64,000 nt of DNA from assembly GCA_011634665.1 (NCBI GenBank), contig WAEK01000002.1, positions 2,994,501 to 3,058,500 on the forward strand. The letters run 5' to 3'. Both the position numbers and the translations under genes were made by a program. Each line of letters begins with the position of its first letter. The first letter of the stretch is position 1. The notes beneath the pieces were generated by a model, which ran no database searches, was not told where the DNA came from, and worked only from the letters and a program-made list of their open reading frames with translations. Shown here in pieces: positions 11,662 through 25,500 of the stretch. This DNA comes from Mortierella sp. BCC40632. Taxonomy: Eukaryota; Mortierellomycota; Mortierellomycetes; Mortierellales; Mortierellaceae.

Positions 11662-12687
11662 TCCCGTCAAGTTCCCTAAGTTTTTGGGGGGGGGGGGGCT
11701 TTGGAAAGATAAATGAGATGGATGCAAGAAAGCTAGTGGAGGAGAGGCAAGATTACAGAATAGATGAGAGTGGCTCTGTCCTTGCTCGATTGAGATGCAA
11801 TGGCAAGATCATTGTAGAAGAGAGAAGAGGAAAAAAGAGAGGAACACACAGGCTTCCTGTAGTTCTCTCGAAAAAAAAAATCGTCTTTGCTTGGGCTGGG
11901 CTGTATTCATTGGTTGTCCTCGGGCAGAGCAAAGTGGGGATACAAAAATTTAGCGCCATGCGCACAAAGACCAAGGAGCACTTCTCTCTTTTTTTCCCAA
12001 CGGTCTTCTCTTTCTGTCACCTCTTTTCAGGTCCTACAAGGCGCATGCAAGAATGCTACGATGGGCGTTCAGAGAAACATCTCGGTAAACTTTGTTCTGT
12101 GCTTAAAAGTCAATTGCCTTATTCTCTTGTTTGCAATCGCTCTTGCGAGCCCTCATGGTTTCTCGGACAATTGGCAATATATCTTTGGATGCGTTACCAA
12201 CAGTTTGGATGCGTTACCAACAGCTTGGTAGCAGTTCTCTGTTTGTTTGTGTGCTGCTACTGCTCTTCAGTGTTGTACATAACCTATGCTGATTGAACCC
12301 TTCTCCGAGCTCGGACTTTTTTTTTTTGGGCTTGTTGACTCTGGAATCAGCATGGATCGATGGGATTGAAGGCCTTTCTCCCATCATGAAGATTTTCGAT
12401 GCCTGACCACCTGATATTCTTGCTCAAACGCGCGACTTTTTCGCATTCTCTCCTTTTCCTTAGCATTGCTGCTTGACAAAAAGAAAAAAGGGCCAGCATC
12501 TCCATTCACTCACTCACTCCTACACTCCTACACTCCTACACATTCGCTCACACACAAACACACGTTAACACGCACAGAGCACTTCCTGTTTCTTTTGGAT
12601 CTTGGAGCTCGTCCCTTAGTGCAAAGAGCTCCACCCATTATTCCACGCCGCTTTTTTTCTTCTTTAAACCTATAACCCTTCAAGGAA
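11662..12687. other. Intergenic, S2P to 3CxxC gene
   Basis: About 1 kb between divergent genes. It holds a G9 run at 11690-11698, a perfect tandem 20-bp duplication (12184-12223) and a CACA/CTCC-rich stretch before the zinc-finger gene. Forward frames open here (one of 192 codons from 11718) show no family features and overlap the likely S2P promoter, so no gene is called. Confidence 0.5.
12184..12223. repeat. Perfect tandem duplication of a 20-bp unit
   Basis: TTTGGATGCGTTACCAACAG occurs twice head to tail with no mismatch, and a third partial copy is not evident. A two-copy perfect duplication suggests a recent slippage or repair event. Confidence 0.95.
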
Positions 12688-13122
12688 ATGGGAAAACCAG
12701 AGCTCGACGGACTCAGCTTTGATGAACATGTCCAGCAAGAGGCGAGTTACTTGCTCGTATATGACGGTACATTAAACGAATCCAAGGCTCGGTGGGGCGA
12801 ACGTTCCATCTTCGGAACGTTTAAATGTTACAAGTGCGGCAAACCTCGAAAATGGACATCAGGCCAGATCTCGACTGAGCTTTGGCTTTCCTGGGATGGT
12901 AAAAAATACCGCTCGAGAATCCACTCCCAAAAGTGTCGCGGTTGTGAGTCGTACAAGACGCCAGAAATTGACACAGCAAAGTATGCTCAGAGGGTCGTGA
13001 GTACTTTTGACCTTTGGAAGTGTCTTCGAAAGCGACTACCGAAGGAGGAGCGCAAGCTTACAAAACCTCATGACCAAGAGAGATGCCATGGTTGCATCAT
13101 TGGGATTTGCCAAAAGAAATAG
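12688..13122 (+). CDS. 3CxxC-type zinc finger protein
   Basis: A single-exon protein of 144 residues with the zf-3CxxC pattern (the zinc-binding module also found in animal receptor-transporting proteins and many fungal proteins of unknown role). Cysteine pairs: FKCYKCGK near residue 48, QKCRGCES near 90, and a terminal RCHGCIIGIC. A conserved-looking LWLSWDGKKYRSRIHSQ lies between the first two, with SGQIST before it. No signal peptide or membrane segment. The first Met follows an A-rich context and begins a compact globular protein, so the start is likely right. Function is unknown; the family is often expanded in Mucoromycota. Confidence 0.85.
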   Translation: MGKPELDGLSFDEHVQQEASYLLVYDGTLNESKARWGERSIFGTFKCYKCGKPRKWTSGQISTELWLSWDGKKYRSRIHSQKCRGCESYKTPEIDTAKYAQRVVSTFDLWKCLRKRLPKEERKLTKPHDQERCHGCIIGICQKK

Positions 13123-15931
13123 GAGCTAGTTCTTTGAACTAAAGAGAAACCAATCCTCTCTTCCCGTTGTAACCCAACAATAAAAAAAAAGAACAAAAGA
13201 AAAAGAGATGCTTGAGCTCTGCATCCTTTGGCACAGGCTCATAGGAAAGGTGATAAGAGCACGTCTACCTTAGACTGGCCACTTGTACTCATTGCAGGAA
13301 TTGCAATGAGCTGGTGACAGTATAGGATTTGCCATTGCCGATCTCTGATAAGCAAGAATCAAAACTTCAGGTGAACTAGCCAAAAAGTCTTTTTTTGCTC
13401 CTCCAATTTGTCTCTGGTTACCCTTTTGAAGCACAGCCCGAGTCCTGCGTCCATATCCCTTTTCTCCTAAACCCCATGACAAGCGTTCATCAGATCAGCT
13501 ACTTATAAGAGCTGGTTAAAAGAGTGCGTAAAAAAAAAAAGAAAGTGGGAGAATACGAAGAGGTGGCAAAGCTTAGAAACTAAGGCATAGGAGAGCATGG
13601 TTTAAAAATGAAAGGAGCTGGAGAGCTGAGCCTAGCGAGGTAGAGGCGACTGAGTCAATCACTCTGGATGGTTAGCAAAAGCGAACCAATCTCATTCAAT
13701 AATGATAATAATAAAAAGGACTAGGTAGAAAACGGGGGCCATTCGTGGACATGGTCCTCAAACTTTACTACAAGGTCATCAATACCTGTAACAATGTTGA
13801 AGTTATCCAACAGAGATCCAACGCAAATAGTTCCACAATGACGAAGCTGATAGATTGATCAATTTTCTCTATGGACAACCTGAAAAAATGGCACAGTAAC
13901 GCTGTCGATACTTTCAAATCTGGTTATAAGCTGGTCCAGTGCCCTCTTCGACCTGATCGTGCAGTAGTAAATGTCCTCGATAACCTTTGCTCTTGCACTA
14001 CTGTAGTGTGGCCTCACTAAACACAACTCTTCTGATCTTCTTTGAACTTGATTAATTAGATCTGGCCCACACGCTCGGTAGTGATTCTCAAAATTTGGCT
14101 AGAGCCAGCAGGAGAGGGTCTGTGCGCGGGATATATTGGTATCGTTAAGCTCGAAGCTGGCTCGACATGTCTAGAGTTTTGAGAGTCACTAGATCTGAGA
14201 TGCCTCGGCCCCCAGATTGAAATCGTAAAAACAACCTCGCCAAAAGGCTGTGACAAAAGTGTATAGAGTCATGTTTCCAAATCGATCATTTCAAATAACA
14301 TCCTGATTCTTATGTGATCATTCTGCATCACAATACCTTCAGCACGAAGCTGGCAACTTGGTCAGCCTCTGAAAGAGGTCTACAGTTGCCGTGAAGCTTC
14401 GATCCATACAGGAACAGCTCCGCGAGTGGGGACTCGTCTTCATGCAGGACTCTTCTTCTCAGAGTCATCCAAGCTTATCCTTTTCTTCGCTCTCTCACTC
14501 CTCATCTCGAGTCACCTATGGAGGACTTCAGAGAGGCTTTATATTAACAAAGTCAGGATGTAGTAGGCAAGTTATTTTTCTCCGCAAAAGATTCATACAT
14601 CCTGCCAGTCCCGACAAAAGGCCGTTACCTTTCTCTCTTCCTCTTTTGTGATCGTTGGTGGTAACTGCTTCATCTTGTGCAGGATATCGTAGGTATCCCC
14701 AAATAATCCCCTTCGTATAGCCATCAGCTACTTATCAAGAAGGACTCCAGATACTTTATCCAAGAGTTTGTGAGCCTTCGGATCCCTGCGTCTGCCTTTT
14801 TGATGTCCACTGCCAAGAGGAGGCGACTGAGAAACTCACGGACTTCATTATCTGCCACGATGTATTCAACCACTTAGCCCATTTAGTAGTGAAGTACCGA
14901 TGCATGGTGTAAGTTCCTGGACTATCTCATGCCTTAAGCTAAAGTAGCTCTGACCCTTGGGGAATGCTGTGGAGGTCGGACACAAGAGATGTTCGCTGCA
15001 TGCGCCATCATTTTTCACAGACTTCAACTCTTAAACGAGTTAAACCTTCCAAGCCAGACGACTCTACCATTTGAGCTCCACATGACTATCAAGCATTGGT
15101 CCATTCGACAGAGCCCAGCATCGTGCTGCTACCATGTGCCAAATGGTGTCCAGCTGCAGACAGAGTTCAATTGATCCTGTGAGGATGTGAAGTTTTACTC
15201 CAACTAGCTCTCTCGTAATAGCTGGTGAACCAAACTATCTTTGATGTTCTCTCTTCTGCAATAAGCCGAAACCACTGGCAGCTCAAGAGCTAACAAACTC
15301 CTTCACTCCTTACTCAAAACGACTTTGTAGTCAGCTCCCGAGGGCGGGTCAATCTTCTACACAGTCTACATAATTTGCAGCTCTGTATTTAGTGTTGGAA
15401 ATGAGGCGAGTATTCGCGACCCCAGACACTAGATACTAGATGCTACGTTCTAGACACGATACGTGATGAGGTTGCCAGCGAAGAAAGCAGACCAGAGGTA
15501 TCCCAAACCTGTTAGATGCTCAGCTGTTGTGTAGAAGAGATGTTCCGTCCTCTCCTCTAAACTACCGATCATGTCTCCAGAAAGACCCAGAAAGGAGGAA
15601 CAGAGCAATGATAAAAGACAAATAAACAATAAAAAATAAAAGAATAAAAATAAAAAAAAAAAAAACGATTAATATAATACACGATCATGAAGATGCATCA
15701 GACCTGGAGTCAGCAATGGCAAAGACTTCTGCGGCAATAACTGTATTGGTCTTTCTGCCCCTCACTCCCTTCTTCGGATGAGTATATGATAGAAACAGTT
15801 AAAAAGATTTGTACGTCTTTCAGCCTGAAACGAAAAACTCGGTGATAACTGTTTGGTTGGACCATGCAGGTAATATGTTTGGTAGAAGAATGAGCTGAGT
15901 GTATTTTATTGAACATTTTGTCTTCCACTAT
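13123..15931. other. 2.8 kb without a supported gene
   Basis: AT-richer DNA between the 3CxxC gene and the ABC transporter 3' end. I read all frames. The longest open stretches are under 90 codons, stop density is about that of random sequence, and none shows a recognisable motif. An A-rich tract lies near 15630-15665. A tRNA-like string on the minus strand near 15040-15090 was examined and rejected. The final part is presumably the transporter 3' UTR. Confidence 0.5.
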
Positions 15932-18900
15932 TTACAAAATTTCACCAGCCTGTTCAGCCAGTTTGTAGAACAAGGATTCCTTTCGTTTCAAAAGCTCTGA
16001 TGGTGGCTCGTACTCCTCCACGCGTCCCTTTTCTAGGACCAAGATCTTGTCCGAATCCATCACCGTCTTGATTCGATGCGCAATCGTTAGAATAGTTCGG
16101 TCCTTGAACTCTTTGCGGATCGTTTCTTGGATCAATTCATCCGTCTCCACATCCACTGCTGCCGTAGCCTCATCCATAATCAAAATCTTAGTCTTGCGCA
16201 AAAGAGCGCGAGCAAGGCAGATTAATGACCGCTGGCCCACTGAAAAGTTCTCGCCGTTCTGGGTCACCTCGTATGACAATCCACCTGGCATGGATCCCAA
16301 GTACTCTTTCAAGTGAGCGCGTTCAAGAGCCTCCCAGATCTCAGAATCCGTTACCTCATTAAAAGGATCCAAGTTCTCACGTACCGTGCCGACAAAGAGT
16401 GTTGGGTCCTGAGGGATAATAGCCAACTGACGACGGAGTTGTTCCAACCCCAAGGTCGAGATATCGACCCCATCGATCTCGATCGTTCCGCCATCCTCTT
16501 CAACTTGGACCTTGTCAAGTTCAACAGGCTCAATGACAGTCTTTGGATCCTCGACTGCCTTGGAACCGTTGTGACTTGCCTGAGCCCAATGACTGTTGGC
16601 CGCCTCAATGATTCGGAACAATGCCAGCGTTAACGAAGACTTGCCCGCGCCTGTTCGTCCGACAATGCCCACCTTTTCTCCAGGTTGGACCATGAAGGAT
16701 ACATTCTTGATTACCAAATCCATGCCCTGGCGGTATCGCGTCGAGTAGTTCTTGAATTCGATCTTCCCTTCATTTGGCCAGGTCTTGGGTAACTTGACAT
16801 CTGTTTCATTCGGCGCCTCTTGGTTCTTTTCTGAGTATTCCTTGACACGTTCGACACAGACGAGTTCGTTCTGAAGTTCACAGTAGCAGCGAACGAACCA
16901 AGTAATGTCCTGAGTAATATTCAGTGCATAGCTCAACGACATGCCGACCATACTAGAACTTAACGATCTTCTGTTCAACACTGCAAACAGAGCTGCCGTA
17001 AGAACAATAACCGAACCAAGGGCCTCGAGCCGGATCACCATCCATCGATTTCCAACAGACCAAACAAACCGCGCATTCGCCGTCAGATCCGACTTTGCTG
17101 CATTAGCCTCAATAAACCGTTCGTTCAATTGCATGGCTCGGATAGTAGAGACTCCAGAGAGGGTCTCTGAAAAATGCTGATACATTGGTGAGCGTGTTAC
17201 GGCCTGGATTCGCTTGAAGGCTCTGGAGGAAACAATGAAGTAGGCTTGGATAAAGTAATAAACCACCATGATCACGGGCACGACTGCCAAAAAGATTGGT
17301 GTTGTAACCGCAATCACGATCAGGCTGCCTGTGACTGCAATGGCGCAAAAGATCATATCATGGAAAGCCCAGGGAATACGATCATCGATCGAGAAAAAGT
17401 CGGCCGAAAACCGGTTCAAGATCCGTCCTGCAGGGGTGGTATCAAAGAAGCTCATGGGCAATCGAAGGACGTTGGTGAGCAATCGACTGAACAGTCGTTC
17501 AGAGGCTCGAACACCGGCCCACACCATGGTCGCATAAGAGGTCCAAACGATGAGAGCCATAAAGAGACAAATGATAATAGCGTAGATGCCCATGTAAAAG
17601 CCAAGGTTTTGGCTTGGGCCCCCTTCATTGACACTGACCCAGTGCTTCAGCCAGGTGTTGGTTCCAATATGACACGCTTGGATAAACACAAACATCACCA
17701 AGACTAGCACCGCGTTTCGATACGATCTATGTTGGAAAGGAGTGGAAAGGTGTAGAGCATTAGTCGAGTGTTGGAGGCTCAAGCTTTCTTCTATCCAAAG
17801 TATAGCTCTATAAACTTTAAACTTACGCAGCACGGGCATAGATCTTGTAGACATGCCAGGTGATACCTCCTTCAGCCATCTCTTCGTCCTCGACAAGTTC
17901 ACCCTTGCCACGGCTCTCTTGATCTGTTCCGGCAGTACCAGAAGCGATAGCCGTGGTTGCTGGAATGGCTGGACGGATCCCAACCAATGTGTCATTCAAA
18001 GAGGTGGTATGGATTTCGCTCTTATTGCATTCCCGAATAGTCTGCGTTTCTTGTTCGTCTTGGGGATTTGACAAGATACTACCATTATCGGACTCTTGGT
18101 CATTATACTTGGTTGAATAATCCTCAATGAGCTGAGAGAATGCTTTGCCTGCTGCTAATAAATCCTCATACTGGCCCAACTCTGTGATCTCACCATCCCG
18201 AATGACAATGATCTGATCGGTCTCACTGAGGTGGTGCGTTCCATGGGTCACCAGGAGCCGTGTCTTGTCACTCAACAAACCCTCGGGACCAATCAAGTGT
18301 TGCCACAAGTGTTGATCTACATGAGCATCTACAGCACTGAGAGGATCATCCAACAGATAAATATCTGCATCCTGGTAAGCTGCACGAGCAAGCGAGACAC
18401 GCTGCTTTTGTCCTCCAGAGAGATTAATTCCACGCTCACCAATCTCGGTCTGATCTCCAGCAGATAGCATCTTGAAGTCAGGTTCCAACCCAGAGGCAAA
18501 GACAACTCGGTTGTACCGCCCCTGGTCAAAGGGCTTGCCAAACAAGATGTTGTCTCTTACCGTCGCATTGACGATCCAGGCCTGTTGCGGAACATAGGCA
18601 ATGCTACCGACTACTCGAACGGTTCCTTGCCACTTGTACATGTCGCCAATCATGGCACTAAGCAATGAAGTCTTGCCCTGCCCAACTCTTCCGACAATTG
18701 CCGTCAGACTGCCCTCTAGCAAGGACAGGTCGACATGAGCTAAAGTAGGCTCGTCGTAACTCTCTAGAGAGGACTGGAAAGAAGGAGAAGGAGAGAGCAC
18801 TGTCTTGGGCGACCTCTTGAGTTTTTCTGAAATCTTTTTAGCAATCGTTGATTTTTCTTGACAGTCTTGTTTTTCGAGTGACTCGATGGTCGAGCTGGAG

Positions 18901-21136
18901 GAGGCCTGTTTGTCCCAGGAAAAGATGCCATTCTTGATTTCCAATGCAATCGCCGCCTCTCGGTTTCCATTCATAGAACCTGGTTCTTGTGGATTGCGCT
19001 GGACACGCTCGATATCCGACCCATCCATAACCTCGGTCAACAGGAAACGTTCGATACGTCTCGTGGCTACCATCAGGGCTACGGACTCACTCGTGATCTG
19101 TGAGAGCATTCCGATGGGTCGGTTGAGCAATCCAAATAGTGTGATACTCACAAAAATCTTTCTGGAATCAATCACTCCAGGTGTTCCATCCGGGCCACCG
19201 ACGGTTGCATAGAGTGTGAACGAGAAGAGGGCCATGAGTAGAGTCACGGAACTAAAGGCGATGGACATGAAGGAGAATGCGACGCCGATCTTGCGGAGGA
19301 TATTGAGTTCTTGGTTTCGATAGAGAGTGACTCGATCTCGGAAAGAGGATTCCCAGCCGTAGAGTTTGACAATCTTCATTCCTGCCAGGACCTCGTTGAT
19401 GAGTCGGATTCGACTGTCCATCGAGGTAAGTTTTTCGTCTTTGCAGCGGGAGAGAAATGCAGCAATCCATGTTTGAATTGGCGCAATAATGGCAATGGTC
19501 GCGACACTTGCAAGGGAAGCCCAGCCCAGCTGTCGGTACAGTAGCCAAATAGCAATGCAGATTTCTATGAACAGAATTCAAATCAACAGGACGCGAAAAA
19601 GAAAAAGGTTAGATAGAGCAAGGTCTTGTAGTGACGAACGCAAGAATGGTTTGTCCGCTGGCTCTTTTTTTTTACCTAGTGGGATCGAGAAATACAAAGG
19701 AACAAACGGGAATGCTTCAGACCAGCGTTCGGCATCGACGCTCATATGGTTACTAATTTCTCCAGGGGTCTGAGTCTGTCGAGCCAATGGACTGAGGATC
19801 AGAGACTTGCGGTAAATCATCGAGATTAAAGCTGTTCGAGCCTCAATACCCATATTGGTGATCAATAGATTGAATTGTCCCTCCATCAGAGAGCTTGCCA
19901 AAGTAGAACAGAACATTCCCACAGAAAGGGTAATCCCCAGAGCTACAGGGCTTGGACCACTTGTACCCTGGTTATCTTGGTCTGTACCAGATGGTGAGGC
20001 ATAAGACTCGGAGAAAGCCAAGAGTTGATTCATCAGCTCAGGGGCCACAAAGGTCAGAGCCGAAGCCAAGATTCTAAATGTCATGATGGGAATCCACATG
20101 GTACCATAGCTCTTTATGACACAGAGGATCAGTCTTGGATTCTTGCCTTTTCTCTTGCACTGAGCAACATATGCGTCCCATCGACTAGATAAATGGACGT
20201 AACTCAAGTGAGTTTTGATGCGTTGTGGCATCATATCTTCGATATCGGCAGGTTTTAGAGGTTGTCTGTAGCCTAATGAGATGATGCCTTGAATGTAGTG
20301 GAACCAGAAACGGGAAACCAAATTGGCCTTTTCGAAGGGACTCGCCTTGCTCTGTTTCTGAACTTTGGTCCACCCACGAGGCCAAGTTTCAAAAATGAAT
20401 CCGCAGCAGAGAAGACCAAAGTAAACATAGTAGAGAGTCGGTTGGTTCGATGGTGTGGACGGTAAACCATTGAGGGTCCTGACCGTTAGGGCGGCACTGA
20501 CGATGGAGACCAGGTAGTAGGCGGTGATGGAGGAGGAGGAGCGGATGGTGTAGAGATGCTCAAATCGGTTGAGAAAGATAGCAAAAAGCTAAAAAGAGAG
20601 GCAGCTCCGTCAGAAGTCGGTTGAGTTATTTGATTCATTTCTTTATTTTTGTCGTAGTGGTTAGACTTACCCATGCAATAGCCATCGAGATATTGGCAAG
20701 AACACTTGCAGGAGATCCGTCAACTCCGAGACCAATCCGACCAGCTCGGACAAGAAGCACGACTACGGCTGAGAGGAGAAGGATCTGGGAAGGCCAGTAA
20801 ATGATGTTCGTTCGGACCAGTCTTGGACGACCTTGTTTAATCTGAGAGAGTAGACTCCATGTCTGAGATGCGAAAATAAGGATCGCTAAAAGGGAAGGAA
20901 CGGTTGATAGGATCGTAGACTCGAAACAAAGTGTCAAGTCAACGCGTTCACCACTTGTGGGTCCCTATTTTGTGCATGGGATGAGGAATGAGAGATATCA
21001 AAGGTGTGAGAAGAACAGCACTCCAAGTCAATTTTTAGCCAAGTCAGCAAATAACCAATAACAGGTTGATCAAGAAGAATTTGGATCTAGAAGCACTTAC
21101 CCATCCTTCAATGTCGTTGCAGAACGATAAACTCAT
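15932..21136 (-). CDS. ABCC/MRP-type ABC transporter with TMD0
   Basis: Full-length ABC exporter of the multidrug-resistance-associated (ABCC) family, which in fungi pumps glutathione conjugates and related anions, often into the vacuole. Exons 21136-21101, 20964-20671, 20588-19676, 19564-17827 and 17726-15932 join in phase to about 1591 residues. The 12-residue first exon (MSLSFCNDIEGW) continues into GPTSGERVDLTLCFES, the usual start of MRP TMD0. TMD1 contains NHMSVDAERW. NBD1 has Walker A GRVGQGKTS near 706, signature LSGGQKQRVSLARA near 796 and Walker B YLLDDPLSAVDAHV. TMD2 contains FFDTTPAGRILNRFSAD. NBD2 has Walker A GRTGAGKSS near 1353, signature SVGQRSLICLARALL near 1490 and IMDEATAAVDVETD. 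All catalytic motifs look intact; NBD2 has the variant FSVGQ signature common in ABCC. Substrate cannot be told from sequence. Confidence 0.93.
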
Positions 21137-22537
21137 TTACTTTATGCTGGACTGTTTGTATAAGACTTGACTTGTAGATGTGCCAGTAGTAACAACGTTC
21201 ATCAAGATATGCAGTTCTTTACGAGGCCGTGAACGAGTCCACAGACAAACGGATGTATACGGCCAAAAGGAGTGGGGTTCGAGAAGAGACGGTGGAAAGA
21301 AAAGACTAAGGAGTGCTTCAGTTCTACTTGAACTGAGTTACCTCGCCAAGAGAGAGAGAGAAAGAGAGAAAGAGAAAGAACGAAGAAGCTTCGAGATTAC
21401 TTGAAGACGAGAAAGCTATCAAAGAATTGCTGGATATTTGAAATGATGGAGTTTGTTAAATGGGGAGTTGTTCGAATGCTTAAATCTTTATACTCCCTCC
21501 CTCCCTCCCTCACCTTTCGATAGCAAGAGTGGCTAATTCGGTGTGAAACCTCTAACCATAGAACTTTTACTGGATTGAGGAGAGTCCCTTGAGTAAAGTA
21601 GATTTCCATTTCGGGTGGACAATTTTTCTAGACTTCTGCCCTTTGCATGTTCCCTGTCTGTGTAACTCCCGGCCGTTTCTCCTTTTTTTTTTTTTTTTTT
21701 TTATATCCACACAACTTTAGAGCCTCTACGAACAGTTGAGGCGTAAAGACCTTTGGGGTTCTACTGGGGGATGAACGAGAACGAGAGGTACATCCCTGGA
21801 CTCGCCATGATTCAAAGTCGGCCTGCGGAGAAAAAACCTACAAAAGATACATGTCTCATGGCCAGGACTAACTCCTATCTCTGCCTTACATCGTTTATGT
21901 TTGACAACGTTTATTCAGAACGACGACCTGAATAGAAATTCATTGCGACGTGATATGGTCAACGTTGAGGATAGTTGAGTCAAAGGGGGCTATCAATGCA
22001 GTGGTTCACCCAGAGGGAGGCCCTGCGTCTCCACTGTCTGTTCCGGTGCACAGATGCATGATGACGCCACGAAAGGACTTCGCGTTGATCTCTACCTTAA
22101 ATAGACCTCATGGTTGGCGCTTTATGAGCTAAAATCTTGCCCCGATATGGGGTCCATCGCACGTCCCTCCCCTCAGAGTATTTTATTCTTCGTTGTCTCG
22201 TTTCTCAAGAGTCCCTCGGACCATCAGGGACCCGAGAAACTCTAATTGTCGACTTCGCCCAAAGATGTACCACAATTCCCCGCCCCAACCTGACAGCTGA
22301 AATAGTATCTTCTTTTATCGAGTTGATATATTTTTCTTTTTTACTCTTTTGTTGGTTATTTAATTCATACAAGTACAAGGGGTGATGGTGATTGAGGTCA
22401 AACGACAATGATGGCCGTAGACTTTTGGGGGCGAGAGGAGGTCTCTTTTGGATAGGAAAAAAAAGGGCTTCGGAGACAAAAAATAACTATGAGTCCTTTC
22501 GTCACAAGTCAGTACTTTGCAAGATGGTAAACTCTCT
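21137..22537. other. Intergenic, ABC transporter to gp78-like gene
   Basis: About 1.4 kb holding the promoter of the ABC transporter and, near 22300-22537, the 3' flank of the gp78-like gene. It contains a GA-rich patch at 21350-21380, a T17 run near 21685 and AT-rich sequence at 22320-22370. No open frame here shows family features. Confidence 0.5.
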
Positions 22538-25500
22538 TCAATCGTCTCTGGCACCATCTTCGACACACACCGGTCGAGACTCTACAGTAGACATGGCTGT
22601 AGTGCCGTCATAGGAATGCAAGGATGTAGTAGATGGCGACTTGGTCAGCGCACTCATGGCAAGACTTTCTGCAATGGCACGTCTTAGGTCTTCGTCATCT
22701 TCGTCATCGATATACCCGTTATCTCCAGACCGGCGCCGTCCAGAGAGCTGTTGATGCTGGTGATAGCGTTGAGCACGGGCTTCATCGCTATCCTCATCGT
22801 GAGTCGGATCCACTACCTCAACCCGGATCCTGGGGAACCCAAGCCGTGTCATCCATGGCTGTTGCTCGGAATTGAATGCGAACAACTGATGACCGCCTGC
22901 CCCTGAAGCTCGCGTAGTGTTGGTACTACCGTGGTTGGCGGTATGATGTACGGTCGAGGTATGTTGTGTAGTGGAAGATGGCGTAGTCAAGGAGACGCTC
23001 GTCGGGGTATGTGAGCTTGGGAATGGCGCAGTTGAATCTGAACCCAGAGTGGATATGGTCATGGGCTGTTGACCTCTCGCGGAGTTGTTATGGTTGCCCG
23101 TTTCTACTGCGGCTCTCTCAGTGGACCTACTGACATCATTTCGAGCTGGTATACTGTTTCGGGCGAAACCTCTTGCACCATTCCTTTCGTTCCTGTTGGT
23201 ATCCGCATCCACCCCAAGAGAACGTCGGCAGGTTGGACATGAGCTATGGTGTTCTAGCCACGAACGAATACAGAATCTAGACGAATAGAGTCTTTGGTTA
23301 CTAAAGTTGCTTTGAAGGTAGGCAAGTCTAGAATACGCGACAAACAGTATCTTACAAATGGAAAATGTGTCCGCATGGTAAGACTTTGGCCGATGTCATG
23401 CTGTCACGACAGATCGCGCAGTCATCACTGTAATCCTCAAGTTCTTTTTCCGTTGCGGAGGGGTATCTAAAGAGGGATTCCAACCGAATCAAAAATTAAA
23501 CATCAAGGGAATGGATTTCTAAGTGCGACTCACATGACCAATCCAATCCCATCGCCTGTCAAAAATTCAAAATCCTTGTAAATTTGGAGCAGATTTGTTC
23601 CCAAGACGGACAAAGGGATAGGGGGTGAACTTACAGTGCCTGCATGTTACTCAGTGCCTGTCGGTATGCTTGATGGCTAGCCAACTTCTTGCGCAGATTG
23701 TTGAAGACACTTCTCATATTCAAAAAGAGGACTGCATCGATCAAAGTAAAAGAGATTCCGTGTAGATACTGATTTAAATGAAACAGGGAAACAAATAGTA
23801 GTATTAGGATTGGATGATGAACATAAACACTCTGGCATATAAAAACTCGAGGTACCAAATTACCATAATGTGCAAGTAATGCCCAAGCGTGGTGACGAGG
23901 ATCATCGTATCGGTAACAAACTCGGTATAGTACAGGACCATCCGGCGCGACTCGCATGGGCCTTGGCGTGAGAGGTCTCCAAGGTGGAAGATATATTTGA
24001 CCAATGTCTGGATAGTATCCAGGAACAACGTGAAGCACTATATCGGTGCAAAAAAAAAAAAAAAAAGAAAGGTAGAGGTTAGCACAACATCCGACATGGA
24101 TAAGAAGCTCTATATTGCGCAATGTTTACAGATTCCATCCCCATCCCCCCCCCCCTTTTCAAAGATAGAATGACAGGCTTACCTCAAATGACAAGAGAAG
24201 GAGCATTGAGCGAAAGACGGATATACAGAGTACAAACCAGACTATGTTTGAGACTAGGATCATGGAGAGCATGGTCAGGATCTTGACGTGCACCCGAGTA
24301 GGGATATTGGGCGACACAGTGATCTGCAATAAAGTTGGGAAACAAGCCAGAGGTGAGCCGGAGAACGGTCAATGGGAGACAAATGCATAGCAAACGAGAG
24401 CAAGAAAACAAGGCAGCTGCATTACGTATTCGAAGCGATCGCGACAGAGCATGCTGAAGACACGCAGGAATCCTAGAATGGTGAACCAAGCAGTCCAGAT
24501 CAACAGCTCCTCCCAGCGCGGCTCAAGAATAGCACCAACAAAGACGACCTTGAAGAGGAGGAAGTTGAGCGTCCGGTCATACATGTGCTAGCAGAATAGA
24601 AAAAGGGGAGAGAGATAGAGAGAGAAATAATAAAATAATAATAATAAAGGCATAGGTGAGCTAATGGGAAATGACGTTTGCCTTCGATTCGAGGTCGGTA
24701 GTAAACTGCCAGGAGTAAGGGTGGGGCGGGACAGCCGCCTAGTATATCAGTGTTAAGGTTAAGGTCTCCCGTTTGTCACACGACACCGCATCCTCAACGC
24801 CACACTCTTCTTCCTCATCTTGCTTCTTGTCAATGTTCTCTCTCTCTCTCTCTCTCTTACACACTTTTTCTCTCCCCTGGTGCAACACATCCAAAGTAGT
24901 AGTCGAGTCTTCTCTACTCAATAAGACCTTTCGGATAAACGCTTCCCTTCTTAATGAAGGGAGGGGGGAGGGGAGGGAGAGTAAAGGCGTGCCTGAGTTT
25001 CGTAGTCGCGATTACTCTGTAGACAACCTTATGGTTGGACAACGCTAGAAACAAAGACCATTATTCCCGTCCATGATTTGGTGCAGGTGTTCCCACGCGC
25101 TCTTGGAAGACCTCTATGCTGTGCGCTGTATCTATTGTCTATTGTGTGTGTGTGTATGTATGGTATGTGTGTGTGTATGTGTTTCGCCACAACACCCCGA
25201 GCCATTTCTTTCCTACCTGTCTTTCGATAACACGAAGATCACCAAAGAATGTCCGAAGGAACAAACGACCCGCCAGGAAGGCTAGACAAAAGGCCATGTT
25301 GGTAAAAACCTATGCAGGACAGTTATTGGGACATCATGAGATTATGAACACAGCCATTGGAGAGAAAGTGGTGCCCTCCGCTAGACATCAGAGAGTATTT
25401 ACCAGGACACAGAGCTTCTCGTTCTGAAGGTAGGAGAGGATGACCTGAAGCTGGAGCAACACTGCGGGCGAAGGTGTGCGGAATCGAAGGTAGCGCTCGG

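Noticed and set aside
11718..12296. A 192-codon forward ORF
   Set aside because: No motif, crosses the tandem duplication and overlaps the likely S2P promoter. Another frame is equally open, so coding is not supported.
13742..15060. Apparent decayed ORF reading KLYYKVINTCNN and similar phrases
   Set aside because: Stops occur about as often as expected by chance across 440 codons, and no family is recognisable.
15040..15095. tRNA-like string on the minus strand (AGCTCAAATGGTAGAG)
   Set aside because: The D-arm sequence looks right, but the anticodon stem does not pair and there is no proper T-arm or acceptor stem.
23523..23560. Possible micro-exon (RWDWIGH) in the gp78-like gene
   Set aside because: Joining exons 6 and 7 directly gives NMQALYPSATEKEL, which fits the family and phase without it.
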